A program made the translations under genes and the position numbers. From contig NZ_MUNR01000005.1 in the NCBI RefSeq assembly GCF_002001045.1, forward strand, positions 124,001-188,000: a stretch of DNA of 64,000 nucleotides, given 5' to 3'. This document shows, in pieces, positions 51,306 through 59,396 of this stretch; the first letter of the stretch is position 1; every line of letters starts with the position of its first letter. Under the pieces are notes generated by a model, which was given only the letters and a program-made list of their open reading frames with translations, was not told the origin of the DNA and searched no databases. Origin of the DNA: Rhodanobacter sp. C01 (GTDB taxonomy: Bacteria > Pseudomonadota > Gammaproteobacteria > Xanthomonadales > Rhodanobacteraceae).

Positions 51306-51689
51306 TCAGTCCCAGCGATTGAGGTGAGGCCCGAAGGCATCGCGTTGCGGGCGCACCACGCAGAAGCGGTGGCCGCTGGGCGCCTCCATCACCCACCAGC
51401 GCCCGCGCACGAAGGACACCCGCTTCGCCCCTAGTCGTTCCAGCCGGCGCATTTCCGCTTCCAGATCGTCGGTTTCGATGTCCAGGTGCACGCGGCTGGG
51501 GTGATCCACCCGCTGCAGCAGGATGATCGGCTCATCCGCGGCGGTTCCCAGTTCCGCGTACTTGCCGTCACCGTCCTGATCGGGATTGGCGACCGGCTTG
51601 CCCAGCGCCTGGCTCCAGAATGCGGTCGCCGCAGCGAGATCGTCGCCGCAGCAGTCGAGGACGAGGGTGCTTAGACGGCTGTGGTGCAT
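51306..51689 (-). CDS. VOC/glyoxalase-family protein
   Basis: A 127-residue protein starting at 51689. It shows the vicinal-oxygen-chelate fold with ATAFWSQALGKPVA, SRVHLDIETDDLEAEMRRLERLGAK and WWVMEAPSGHRFCVV. The family includes glyoxalases, dioxygenases and antibiotic-resistance proteins; no specific substrate can be assigned. A frame extension to 51863 covers the next gene's promoter and is not used. Confidence 0.82.
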   Translation of the reverse strand: MHHSRLSTLVLDCCGDDLAAATAFWSQALGKPVANPDQDGDGKYAELGTAADEPIILLQRVDHPSRVHLDIETDDLEAEMRRLERLGAKRVSFVRGRWWVMEAPSGHRFCVVRPQRDAFGPHLNRWD

Positions 51690-51756
51690 GATGATCTCCG
51701 CTGGATTCGGCGCGTTCGTTCTACGCCGGCACGCGTGAACCCGGCGCAATGCGAGA

Positions 51757-52269
51757 ATGCCTTCCATGATGCTGCTCAAATATCTCCAGGCGTACCCCGT
51801 CGCCTTGCAGGACAAGGTACGCCAGCTGATCGCGCAGCAACGCCTGGATGAGCATCTGGCCAAGCACTATCCGTATCGCCATGCGGTGCAGAGCGACAAG
51901 GCGCTGTACGCCTACACGATGGATCTGAAGCAGGAATACCTGAAGAATGCGCCGGGCATCGACAAGGTGTTGTACGACAGCAAGCTTGACGTGGTACGTA
52001 ATGCGCTGGGGCTGCATACCGCGATCTCGCGCGTGCAGGGCAGCCGGCTCAAGGCGAAGAAGGAAATCCGCGTAGCCGCGTTGTTCAAGGACGCGGCACC
52101 GGAATTCCTGCAGATGATCGTGGTGCACGAGTTGGCGCATCTGAAAGAGCAGGATCACAACAAGGCGTTCTACCAGCTGTGTCAGTACATGTTGCCGGAC
52201 TACCATCAACGGGAGTTCGACCTGCGCGTCTACCTGACTTGGCGCGAACTGCCATCGCCGATCGAATGA
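51757..52269 (+). CDS. YgjP-like metallopeptidase domain protein
   Basis: A 170-residue protein with the zinc motif VVHELAHLKEQDHNKAFYQL (H-E-x-x-H and a downstream His), as in the YgjP/WLM-type putative metallopeptidases. The N-terminal part is helical. The start may be 51757 or an ATG at 51766. It has its own start, divergent from the VOC gene, with only 67 bases between them. Confidence 0.85.
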   Translation: MPSMMLLKYLQAYPVALQDKVRQLIAQQRLDEHLAKHYPYRHAVQSDKALYAYTMDLKQEYLKNAPGIDKVLYDSKLDVVRNALGLHTAISRVQGSRLKAKKEIRVAALFKDAAPEFLQMIVVHELAHLKEQDHNKAFYQLCQYMLPDYHQREFDLRVYLTWRELPSPIE

Positions 52270-52314
52270 TGTTTTTGCAAGAGTGGCTTCAGCCGCACCC
52301 GGGCGAGGATATGT

Positions 52315-52965
52315 ATGGATAGTGCTGCGCTACAGAAATACCTGCTGCGGTTGTTCGAGCGGCACGATGTCGAGCTCGATGCCGACGAGGACGGCTGGCT
52401 GGTCACCGACGATGACTTCCCCGCGATCCGTGCCGAGTGGCATGAGGGTGCCGCGGGTGAGCCGGGTCGCCTCGATATCGACGTGGTGTTGAGCGAGGAA
52501 CGTCGCATCGAGGAGAGCTTCGCCGGCATCGGTGGTGGTGAGGCCGGTTGCCGCGATGCCCTGCACGCGTTCGAGCAGAATGCCTTCCATCTGCTGCTGG
52601 CGGCGTGCTGGTACGTCACCGACGATCGCAAGATGCGGATCGCCGCATGGGATATCGGCGTGCGTACGTGGGATGTGTTCATCGGTCCGTTCAACGCACG
52701 CGGTACGGCCGCCGATGCCGTGACCATTCCGGCCGAGGCGCTGGCGGCAGTCGAGGCCACGCTGAAGCGCGAAGCGCTGACGCCCGAGTTGCACTGGGTG
52801 CGGCTGGTGCACAGCCAGGTCGCGGAGGGCGATTCACGCAGCGAGGCTTCGCTCGACAACGAGCCGTGGACGGCGGGTACCCTGGCGCTGACTGCGGTCG
52901 CGTGGCCGCAGAACAGCGACTACAGCGCGCGCTGCTTCATGTTGCTGGACGTGCGCGATTACTGA
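52315..52965 (+). CDS. DUF6348-family protein of unknown function
   Basis: A 216-residue cytoplasmic protein starting MDSAALQKYLLRLFERHD with GGGCGAGGATATGT upstream. The middle contains CRDALHAFEQNAFHLLLAACW and the end RCFMLLDVRDY, a pattern I associate with DUF6348. No signal peptide, membrane helix or catalytic motif. It is followed by a strong bidirectional terminator and converges with the 2-oxoacid dehydrogenase operon. Confidence 0.75.
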   Translation: MDSAALQKYLLRLFERHDVELDADEDGWLVTDDDFPAIRAEWHEGAAGEPGRLDIDVVLSEERRIEESFAGIGGGEAGCRDALHAFEQNAFHLLLAACWYVTDDRKMRIAAWDIGVRTWDVFIGPFNARGTAADAVTIPAEALAAVEATLKREALTPELHWVRLVHSQVAEGDSRSEASLDNEPWTAGTLALTAVAWPQNSDYSARCFMLLDVRDY

Positions 52966-52980
52966 GCTCTGGTGACAGAA

Positions 52981-53015
52981 ACAGACAGGGCGCCCGAAGG
53001 CGCCCTGTCTGTTTT
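52981..53015. terminator. Bidirectional rho-independent terminator
   Basis: A 14-base perfect stem ACAGACAGGGCGCC/GGCGCCCTGTCTGT with loop CGAA lies between the convergent DUF6348 and E2 genes. A T run follows on the plus strand (53012-53015) and an A run precedes it, so it can end transcripts from both sides. Confidence 0.92.
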
Positions 53016-53030
53016 ACGTGTGCGTCTAGG

Positions 53031-54419
53031 TCAGTTCGGCAACGCCAGATCGTCGAGCATCGCCTTGAGGAAGCGCGCCGCTTCACCGCCGGTGGCGGCG
53101 CGGTGGTCGAAGGTCAGCGACAGCGGCATGCGGCGATGCACTTCGATGCCGCCGATCACCGCGACCACGTCGTGGCTGAGCTTGCCGGCACCGACGATGG
53201 CGACGGTCGGCGGTACCACGACTGGGGTCGCGTAGCGGCCGGCGAACATGCCGAAGTTGGACAGGCTTATGGTGTAGCCGGACAGTTCCGAGGCGGGGAT
53301 CGAACGATCCTCGACCTGGGTGCGCAGGCGCTTGATCGCGGCGCGAGTGCCGGCACCGTCGAGCACGTCGGCGTTGCGCAGCGCCGGCACGAACAGGCCG
53401 TCGTCGGTATCCACCGCGATGCCGATGTCGACGTGTGGATGCAGGGTGCGGGTGAGGTTCTTGCCGTCGAACCACGCGTTCAGTGCCGGCACCGTCTTGC
53501 AGGCCGACACGATCGCGCGGATCAGGCGGGCGGTGATGTCCTGCTTGCCGATCCAGGCGTGCAGGTCGGCGTCATCGACCAGGGTGGTCGGCACGACCTG
53601 GGCGTGGGCATCGGCCATCACGCGGGCCATGTTGCGACGCACGCCCTTGAGCTGTTCCGGCTGGCCGCTGGCCTGCACGCTCGGCGGCGCGGTGCGTACC
53701 GGCTTGCCGGCGAGCGAGGTGGCAGTGCGTGCCGGCTCGGGCTGCGGCAGCTCGGGGGCCAGATGGCGACCGGCAGTAGCGGCAACGGCACGCGCCGGCG
53801 CGGCACCGAGTGCGGCCGAACCGTTCGCGGCAGCGTTCTTCACATCCTGCATGGTGACCACGCCATCGGCACCGCTCGGGCGCACGCGGCTGAGATCGAC
53901 CTTGAGCTTCTTCGCCAGCGCGCGCACGGCCGGTACCGCCTTCACGCCGCCGATGCTGGCAGCCTGCTCGACGTGCACGTGGCTGCCGCTGACCATCGCG
54001 CCGACCACGGTGCCTTCGTCTTCGCGATCGGCCTTCTTGCCGTTGTTTTCGATCTCGCCGCCTTCGTCGGAGGCAACCACCTTGTGGCTGTCGTCCGCGA
54101 CGGTGCTGCCGACGCTCTTCTTCGGGCCGTGGTGATGGCCGGTCGACTCGGCCTCGGCGCGCTGCTTGGCATTCGGGTCCGGTTCGAATTCGGCCAGCGC
54201 GGAGCCGGTCTCGATGATGTCGCCGGGTGCGCCGTGCAGCTTGGTGACCTTGCCGGTGTACGGCGAGGGCACGTCGACCACCGCCTTGGCGGTTTCCATC
54301 GAGCACAGCGGGGCGTCGAGCTTGATGCTGTCGCCCACCTTCACATGCCACTCGACGATGGTCGCGTCGGGCAGGCCTTCGCCGAGGTCGGGCAGGTAGA
54401 ACGTCTTGATATCAGCCAT
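53031..54419 (-). CDS. 2-oxoacid dehydrogenase E2 (dihydrolipoamide acyltransferase)
   Basis: A 462-residue E2. The N-terminal lipoyl domain has the lipoylated Lys in METAKAVVDVP (about residue 44). A charged linker leads to a peripheral-subunit-binding domain (VPAVRALAKKLKVDLSRV) and an Ala/Pro-rich linker. The C-terminal catalytic domain ends with LTFDHRAATGGEAARFL, the D-H-R-x3-G active site. It transfers an acyl group to CoA in a branched-chain or pyruvate dehydrogenase complex. It is last in the E1-alpha, E1-beta, E2 operon; no E3 gene is in the window, so E3 must be encoded elsewhere. Confidence 0.92.
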   Translation of the reverse strand: MADIKTFYLPDLGEGLPDATIVEWHVKVGDSIKLDAPLCSMETAKAVVDVPSPYTGKVTKLHGAPGDIIETGSALAEFEPDPNAKQRAEAESTGHHHGPKKSVGSTVADDSHKVVASDEGGEIENNGKKADREDEGTVVGAMVSGSHVHVEQAASIGGVKAVPAVRALAKKLKVDLSRVRPSGADGVVTMQDVKNAAANGSAALGAAPARAVAATAGRHLAPELPQPEPARTATSLAGKPVRTAPPSVQASGQPEQLKGVRRNMARVMADAHAQVVPTTLVDDADLHAWIGKQDITARLIRAIVSACKTVPALNAWFDGKNLTRTLHPHVDIGIAVDTDDGLFVPALRNADVLDGAGTRAAIKRLRTQVEDRSIPASELSGYTISLSNFGMFAGRYATPVVVPPTVAIVGAGKLSHDVVAVIGGIEVHRRMPLSLTFDHRAATGGEAARFLKAMLDDLALPN

Positions 54420-54439
54420 GGGATCGGGTCCGTTGAAGG

Positions 54440-55420
54440 TTAGCTGGCGGCCAGTGTGCGCTTGGCGGCGTCAACGACGCGCTCCACGCTCGGCAGGTAT
54501 TTCATTTCCAGGCGGAACAGCGGGATGTGCGTGTCGAAACCAGTGACGCGCTCGACCGGCGCGAGCAGGTCGTAGATGCACTCCTCGGCCAGACGGGCGG
54601 CGATTTCGGCCCCGAAACCGGCGGTCTTCGGTGCCTCGTGCACGATCACGCAGCGGCCCGTTTTTTGTACGGATTCAGCAATCGTGTCGAAGTCGAGCGG
54701 GGTCAGCGTGGCGACGTCGATCACTTCGGCGCTGATGCCCTGCGCGGCCAGTTCGTCGGCGGCTTCCAGTGCCTCCTTCACCTGTGCGCCCCAGCTCACC
54801 AGGGTCACGTCGGTGCCGTCGCGCAGCACGAAGCATACGTCCAGCGGCAGTGCCTCGCCATCGTCCGGCACCTCTTCCTTGTACTGGCGGTAGATCCGCT
54901 TGGGTTCGAAGAACATCACCGGATCCGGATCGCGGATCGCGGCCAGCAACAGGCCATAGGCGCGCGCCGGCGACGACGGCATCACCACGCGCAGGCCGGG
55001 GATGTTGGTGAACAGGTGCTCGTTCGCTTCCGAGTGATGCTCCGGTGCGCGGATGCCGCCGCCCCACGGCGCGCGCCACACCGCCGGCACGGTGAGACGA
55101 CCGCGGGTGCGGTTGCGCATGCGCGCGGCGTGGCAGGCGATCTGCTCCATCATCGGATAGATGAAGCCTTCAAACTGCGCCTCGGCGACCGGCTTCATGC
55201 CGGCCACGGCGAGGCCGACGGTGACGCCGGCAATCGTGGTTTCGTCGAGCGGCGTGTCGAGCACGCGCAGTTCGCCGAATTTTTCCTGCAGACCCTGGGT
55301 AGCGCGGAACACGCCGCCGTTGAGGCCGACGTCCTCGCCCAGCACCACGACGCTGTCGTCGTGCGCCATTTCGTAGGCGAGTGCCTGGGTGACGGCTTCG
55401 ATGAGAGTGATTTGTGCCAT
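54440..55420 (-). CDS. 2-oxoacid dehydrogenase E1 component, beta subunit
   Basis: A 326-residue transketolase-like beta subunit. It shows VVLGEDVGLNGGVFRATQGLQ at the N-terminus, DTPLDETTIAGVTVGLA, and PERVTGFDTHIPLF near the end. It forms the heterotetrameric E1 with the alpha subunit directly upstream (3-base gap), decarboxylating a 2-oxoacid with thiamine diphosphate. Branched-chain versus pyruvate preference cannot be read with certainty. Confidence 0.92.
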   Translation of the reverse strand: MAQITLIEAVTQALAYEMAHDDSVVVLGEDVGLNGGVFRATQGLQEKFGELRVLDTPLDETTIAGVTVGLAVAGMKPVAEAQFEGFIYPMMEQIACHAARMRNRTRGRLTVPAVWRAPWGGGIRAPEHHSEANEHLFTNIPGLRVVMPSSPARAYGLLLAAIRDPDPVMFFEPKRIYRQYKEEVPDDGEALPLDVCFVLRDGTDVTLVSWGAQVKEALEAADELAAQGISAEVIDVATLTPLDFDTIAESVQKTGRCVIVHEAPKTAGFGAEIAARLAEECIYDLLAPVERVTGFDTHIPLFRLEMKYLPSVERVVDAAKRTLAAS

Positions 55421-55423
55421 GAC

Positions 55424-56524
55424 TCAATGACCCTTCTTGGATTCGAGCTGGGTTTCAAGCGAGAGGACGTAATCGCGCTGCTTGGCGAGATCGGCGGGGA
55501 CTTCGGCGAAGATGTAATCGAACATCGCCGTGACCGGCTGGGTCTTGGTCTCGAGGTAGGCATTCACCTCGTTGTCCATCCACTCGTCGCACTCGGCCTT
55601 CCAGGCTTCTTCCTTCGCGTCGTCCCACACGCCCTTGGCTACCAGCCAGTTGCGCAGGCGCTTCATCGGTTCCTTTTCCCAACCGTCCTTCACTTCCTGC
55701 TCGCCGCGGTAGCGGCGTGCATCGTCGGCGGTGGTGTGATCGCCGAGGCGATAGGTCACCGCCTCGATCACGCTGCCGCCCTTGCCGCTGCGTGCACGCT
55801 CCAGCGCGTCTTCCATCGCCTTGCGCACGGCGATGATGTCGTTGCCGTCCACCTGGATGCAGAACAGGCCTGCGGCAATGCCTTTCTGCGCCAGCGTCGG
55901 TGCGCCGGACTGGATCTTGCGCGGTACCGAGATCGCCCACTGGTTGTTGACGATCACCGCCACCATCGGCAGGTTCTGCGCGCCAGCGATGTTGATGGCG
56001 CCGTAGAAGTCGCCCTTGGACGAGCCGCCGTCGCCGATCGTGCACACGGCCACGCGCTTCTCGCCACGGATCTTGAACGCCAGCGCGGTACCGGCAGCGT
56101 GCAGGCACTGTGTGGCGATCGGCACCGACCAGGCGAAGTCGTGGCGTGCCGGTTCTTTCTGGTAATCGTTGCCGCGCTCGTCGCCGCCCCAGTACATGTA
56201 AACCTCGCGCGGCTGCACGCCGCGATACAGTTGGGCACCGTATTCGCGGTAGCTGACAGCCAGCACATCTTCCGGCTTCATCGCGCTGCCGATGCCGACG
56301 TGCGCGGCCTCGTGGCCAAGGCAGCTGGCGTAGGTGCCAAGCTTGCCGGTGCGCTGCAGGGCGATCGACTTGGCGTCGAACACGCGGGTCGACAGCATCA
56401 GCTTGTACAGCTCGACCATGTGGCCGAGGTCCTTCGCGAACTCGGGTAGATCGTCACGGACCTGCTTGCCCTCGGCATCGAGGTATTGCAAGTATTCGAT
56501 TTCAAACTTGGCGGCGATGGTCAC
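55424..56524 (-). CDS. 2-oxoacid dehydrogenase E1 component, alpha subunit
   Basis: A 366-residue thiamine-diphosphate-binding subunit starting at a GTG at 56524 (CGGAGCGAG upstream). The TPP motif is GDGGSSKGDFYGAINIAGAQ followed by NNQWAISVPRK; the phosphorylation-loop-type region YRLGDHTTADDARRYR is typical. The open frame extends much further upstream to 57733, but that part overlaps the tryptophan dioxygenase gene on the other strand and is not coding. It starts the E1-alpha, E1-beta, E2 operon. Confidence 0.9.
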   Translation of the reverse strand: MTIAAKFEIEYLQYLDAEGKQVRDDLPEFAKDLGHMVELYKLMLSTRVFDAKSIALQRTGKLGTYASCLGHEAAHVGIGSAMKPEDVLAVSYREYGAQLYRGVQPREVYMYWGGDERGNDYQKEPARHDFAWSVPIATQCLHAAGTALAFKIRGEKRVAVCTIGDGGSSKGDFYGAINIAGAQNLPMVAVIVNNQWAISVPRKIQSGAPTLAQKGIAAGLFCIQVDGNDIIAVRKAMEDALERARSGKGGSVIEAVTYRLGDHTTADDARRYRGEQEVKDGWEKEPMKRLRNWLVAKGVWDDAKEEAWKAECDEWMDNEVNAYLETKTQPVTAMFDYIFAEVPADLAKQRDYVLSLETQLESKKGH

Positions 56525-56827
56525 GACTCGCTCCGGAGTGAGGAAAGGGGATTGGGGGTGGTCATATGCGCCTGGGCCAAGGCGCACAAACGACCGCACA
56601 AGACCGCACTTGATAGCAGGCGGGCATGTTGCGCTGCAAGGTACGGCGCAGCATTCGTACGCGTACGGAATGGCTGCCCATGGCGATCCGCAAGCTGTTT
56701 CGATGTCTTGCAACGGGCCGGTGAGCGAGGTGCCAGTCTGCCCTGCGTGGCGTGATTTCCTGCCGCACATCGGACCGCGTGGCGTGGCAACCGTTACCAT
56801 GAACCTTTCGGGAGCACACGGAACACC
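56525..56827. other. Divergent promoter region between E1-alpha and tryptophan dioxygenase
   Basis: The 303 bases between the leftward E1 operon and the rightward dioxygenase gene hold both promoters. I see no clear -35/-10 pair. A palindromic stretch (TTCGTACGCGTACGGAA, about 56655-56671) includes CGTACGCGTACG and could be an operator. Both operons serve amino-acid catabolism, so shared regulation is possible. Confidence 0.45.
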
Positions 56828-57676
56828 ATGGGCGACAACCAGCGCGACATCGAGGCCGGTATCCAGACGGATCTGAACGGGCAGATGACCTACGGCGGCT
56901 ACCTGCACTTGGACATCCTGCTGTCCGCGCAGCAGCCATTGAGCCAGCCGCCGCATCACGACGAAATGCTGTTCATCGTGCAGCATCATGTTTCCGAGTT
57001 GTGGATGAAGCTGCTGATCCATGAGCTGAAGGCAGCCGTGGCGCATCTGCAGATTGACGACATTGACGCCTGCCTGAAGATCCTGGCGCGTGTGAAGCAG
57101 ATCCAGCGTCAGCTGTTCGAGCAATGGGCGGTGCTGGAGACGCTGACTCCGTCGGAGTATCTGGAGTTCCGCGGCGTGCTTGGGCCGTCGTCCGGCTTCC
57201 AGTCGCTGCAATACCGCATGATCGAGTTTCTGCTCGGCAACAAGAACGCGCAGATGCTCAAGGTGTTCGCGCACGATCCTTCGGCACAGGCCACGCTGCG
57301 TGAGGTGCTGGAGGCTCCCAGCCTGTACGACGAGTTCCTGCGCTATCTGGGGCGGCGCGGCCACGCCGTGCCTTCGGCCCTGCTGCAACGCGACTGGACC
57401 CAGCCCTATCAGTGCAACGAGGCGTTGTTGCCCACGCTCAGGCGCATTTATGAGGAACGTGCGGGTTTCTGGCCGGAATATCACATGTGCGAGCAGCTGG
57501 TGGACGTGGAGGAGAGTTTCCAGCTCTGGCGTTTCCGCCACATGAAAACGGTGGAGCGGATCATCGGCCACCGTCGCGGCACCGGGGGGTCGTCCGGCGT
57601 GTCGTTCCTGAAGAAGGCGCTCGAACTGGAGTTCTTCCCCGAGCTGCTGGACGTGCGCACCATCCTCGGCAGCTGA
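56828..57676 (+). CDS. kynA: Tryptophan 2,3-dioxygenase
   Basis: A 282-residue haem dioxygenase that opens the indole ring of tryptophan to N-formylkynurenine. Typical segments are [42 protein letters not shown] and [17 protein letters not shown] near the C-terminus. The start ATG at 56828 follows CGGAACACC. It is the first step of the kynurenine pathway; no kynureninase or formamidase is in the window. Confidence 0.94.
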   Translation: MGDNQRDIEAGIQTDLNGQMTYGGYLHLDILLSAQQPLSQPPHHDEMLFIVQHHVSELWMKLLIHELKAAVAHLQIDDIDACLKILARVKQIQRQLFEQWAVLETLTPSEYLEFRGVLGPSSGFQSLQYRMIEFLLGNKNAQMLKVFAHDPSAQATLREVLEAPSLYDEFLRYLGRRGHAVPSALLQRDWTQPYQCNEALLPTLRRIYEERAGFWPEYHMCEQLVDVEESFQLWRFRHMKTVERIIGHRRGTGGSSGVSFLKKALELEFFPELLDVRTILGS

Positions 57677-57744
57677 CTCTGCGGTGGTGCATTTGACGGC
57701 GTCGTGCGTGCCGGTTACATCTGCACGATCCATCCATCAATAGA

Positions 57745-57766
57745 TCGCCGCCGGAATCGGCGGCGA
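57745..57766 (+). other. Hairpin in the leader of the peptide transporter gene
   Basis: An eight-base perfect stem TCGCCGCC/GGCGGCGA with loop GGAATC lies 16 bases before the transporter ATG and 68 bases after the dioxygenase stop. No T run follows, so it is more likely a leader structure or a weak pause than a terminator. Confidence 0.5.
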
Positions 57767-57782
57767 CGAGCCAGGGAACCGC

Positions 57783-59291
57783 ATGAGCCAGACCCTCGAC
57801 GCCGGCGCCGGCGACGTGCCCGACTATCCGCAGTTGCTCGGCCATCCGCGTCCGTTGTGGATGCTGTTCATGACCGAGTTCTGGGAGCGCTTTGCGTTCT
57901 ACAGCGTGAGCTGGGCGCTGGCGTTGTATATCGTGGCGCAGTTCTACCATGGCGATGCCGCCGGGCAGGGCTGGGCCAGCAGCATCTTCGGTGCGTATAC
58001 CGCGCTGATCTACGCCACCGGCATCTTCGGTGGCTGGGTGGCGGACAAGCTGATCGGCTATCAGCGTTCGATCCTGCTCGGCGCGGCGGTGATGGCTGCC
58101 GGCCTGTTCACGATCATGCTGCCGGACCGGCAGATGCTCCTGCTCGGCCTGGCGCTGGTGATCGTGGGTGACGGCCTGTTCAAGCCGAACATCTCCTCGA
58201 TGGTCGGGCAGCTTTACGGACGCGACGATCCGCGCCGCGACCGCGGGTTCACGCTGTTCTACATGGGCATCAATGCAGGCGCGTTCGTGGCGCCGCTGCT
58301 TACCGGCTGGATGGCGTCGTATTTCACGTCGACCCCGCTGGAACAGAACTACAAACTGGTGTTCGCCGCCGCTGGTGTCGGCATGCTGCTGAGTTTGCTG
58401 TGGTTCTGGTTCGGACGGCGCAGCCTGCGTGGAGTGGGGCGGCCGGCGGCCGGTAGCGAGAATCGGCTGCGCGTGGTCTGGGTACTGATCGGCGTGGTGA
58501 TGGCCGTGCCGCTGGTGTACCTGCTGCTGTCGCGGATCGGTGCCGCCGGGTTGCAGTGGCTGCTCGGCCTGCTGTTTGTCGGGGTCGCCACGATGCTGGT
58601 GGTCGAAGCGCTGAGGCATGACCGCATCCAGCTGGACCGGGTGATTGCGATGCTGATCATCTTCGCCTTCAACGTGCTGTTCTGGATGTTCTACTTCCAG
58701 CTCGGCACCTCGTTCAATTTCCTGGCGGAGAACCTGGTCGACCGGCAGATGTTCGGCGGCTGGGTGTTCCCGGTCGGCTGGTTCCAGTCGGTGAGCCCGC
58801 TGGCGATCCTGTTGCTGGCGCCGCCGCTCACGGTGATCTGGGGTGCCCTTGCCAGGCGCGGGCTGGAGCCGTCGATCCCGCGCAAGTTCGGCCTCGGCCT
58901 GGTCTTCAACGGCCTGGGCTTCCTGGGGCTGATGTACGGGTTGTCGCGGTTGCTCGATGTGCACGGCCTGATCCCGTTCTGGCCGCTGGCACTGTGTTAC
59001 GTGCTGCAGACCGCGGGCGAGCTGTGCCTGTCGCCGATCGGCTTGTCGATGGTGACCAAGCTGGCGCCGCCGCGCTTGGTCGGGTTGTCGATGGGCGGTT
59101 GGTTCCTGTCGCTGGCGGTGGGCGGCAATCTGTCGGGCTTGCTCGCCGGGCGCATCAGTGGCGAGAGCGGGATGACCGCCGCTTCGGCGCTCTCCGGCTT
59201 CACTTTCAGTTTCTGGCTTCTGGCTGGGGCGGGCGTGTTGCTGCTGTTGATCGCACCGTTGATCAACCGGCTGATGCATGGAGTGCGCTAA
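57783..59291 (+). CDS. POT-family (PTR2) oligopeptide:proton symporter
   Basis: A 502-residue membrane protein with about twelve to fourteen transmembrane helices. It carries the POT signature EFWERFAFYSV (ExxER motif for proton coupling) near residue 32 and FYMGINAGAFVAPLLTG in helix 5, a conserved family motif. It imports di- and tripeptides in exchange with protons. A related role in export of a small peptide is possible in principle, but the family works as importers. It follows the dioxygenase on the same strand. Confidence 0.92.
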   Translation: MSQTLDAGAGDVPDYPQLLGHPRPLWMLFMTEFWERFAFYSVSWALALYIVAQFYHGDAAGQGWASSIFGAYTALIYATGIFGGWVADKLIGYQRSILLGAAVMAAGLFTIMLPDRQMLLLGLALVIVGDGLFKPNISSMVGQLYGRDDPRRDRGFTLFYMGINAGAFVAPLLTGWMASYFTSTPLEQNYKLVFAAAGVGMLLSLLWFWFGRRSLRGVGRPAAGSENRLRVVWVLIGVVMAVPLVYLLLSRIGAAGLQWLLGLLFVGVATMLVVEALRHDRIQLDRVIAMLIIFAFNVLFWMFYFQLGTSFNFLAENLVDRQMFGGWVFPVGWFQSVSPLAILLLAPPLTVIWGALARRGLEPSIPRKFGLGLVFNGLGFLGLMYGLSRLLDVHGLIPFWPLALCYVLQTAGELCLSPIGLSMVTKLAPPRLVGLSMGGWFLSLAVGGNLSGLLAGRISGESGMTAASALSGFTFSFWLLAGAGVLLLLIAPLINRLMHGVR

Positions 59292-59396
59292 CGCCTTGTG
59301 CGACCAGTCGTAAGTTTTTGCTGTTGTCGAGGTGGTTCAAACAGCAGAAGATGCGTGCGACTTGATTTCACAACGGTCGTTCTCCAGGGGGCAAAT

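Noticed and set aside
55424..57733. 769-residue minus-strand frame as one fused protein
   Set aside because: Only the part from the GTG at 56524 is E1-alpha. The upstream part lies opposite the tryptophan dioxygenase gene and reads as shadow sequence.
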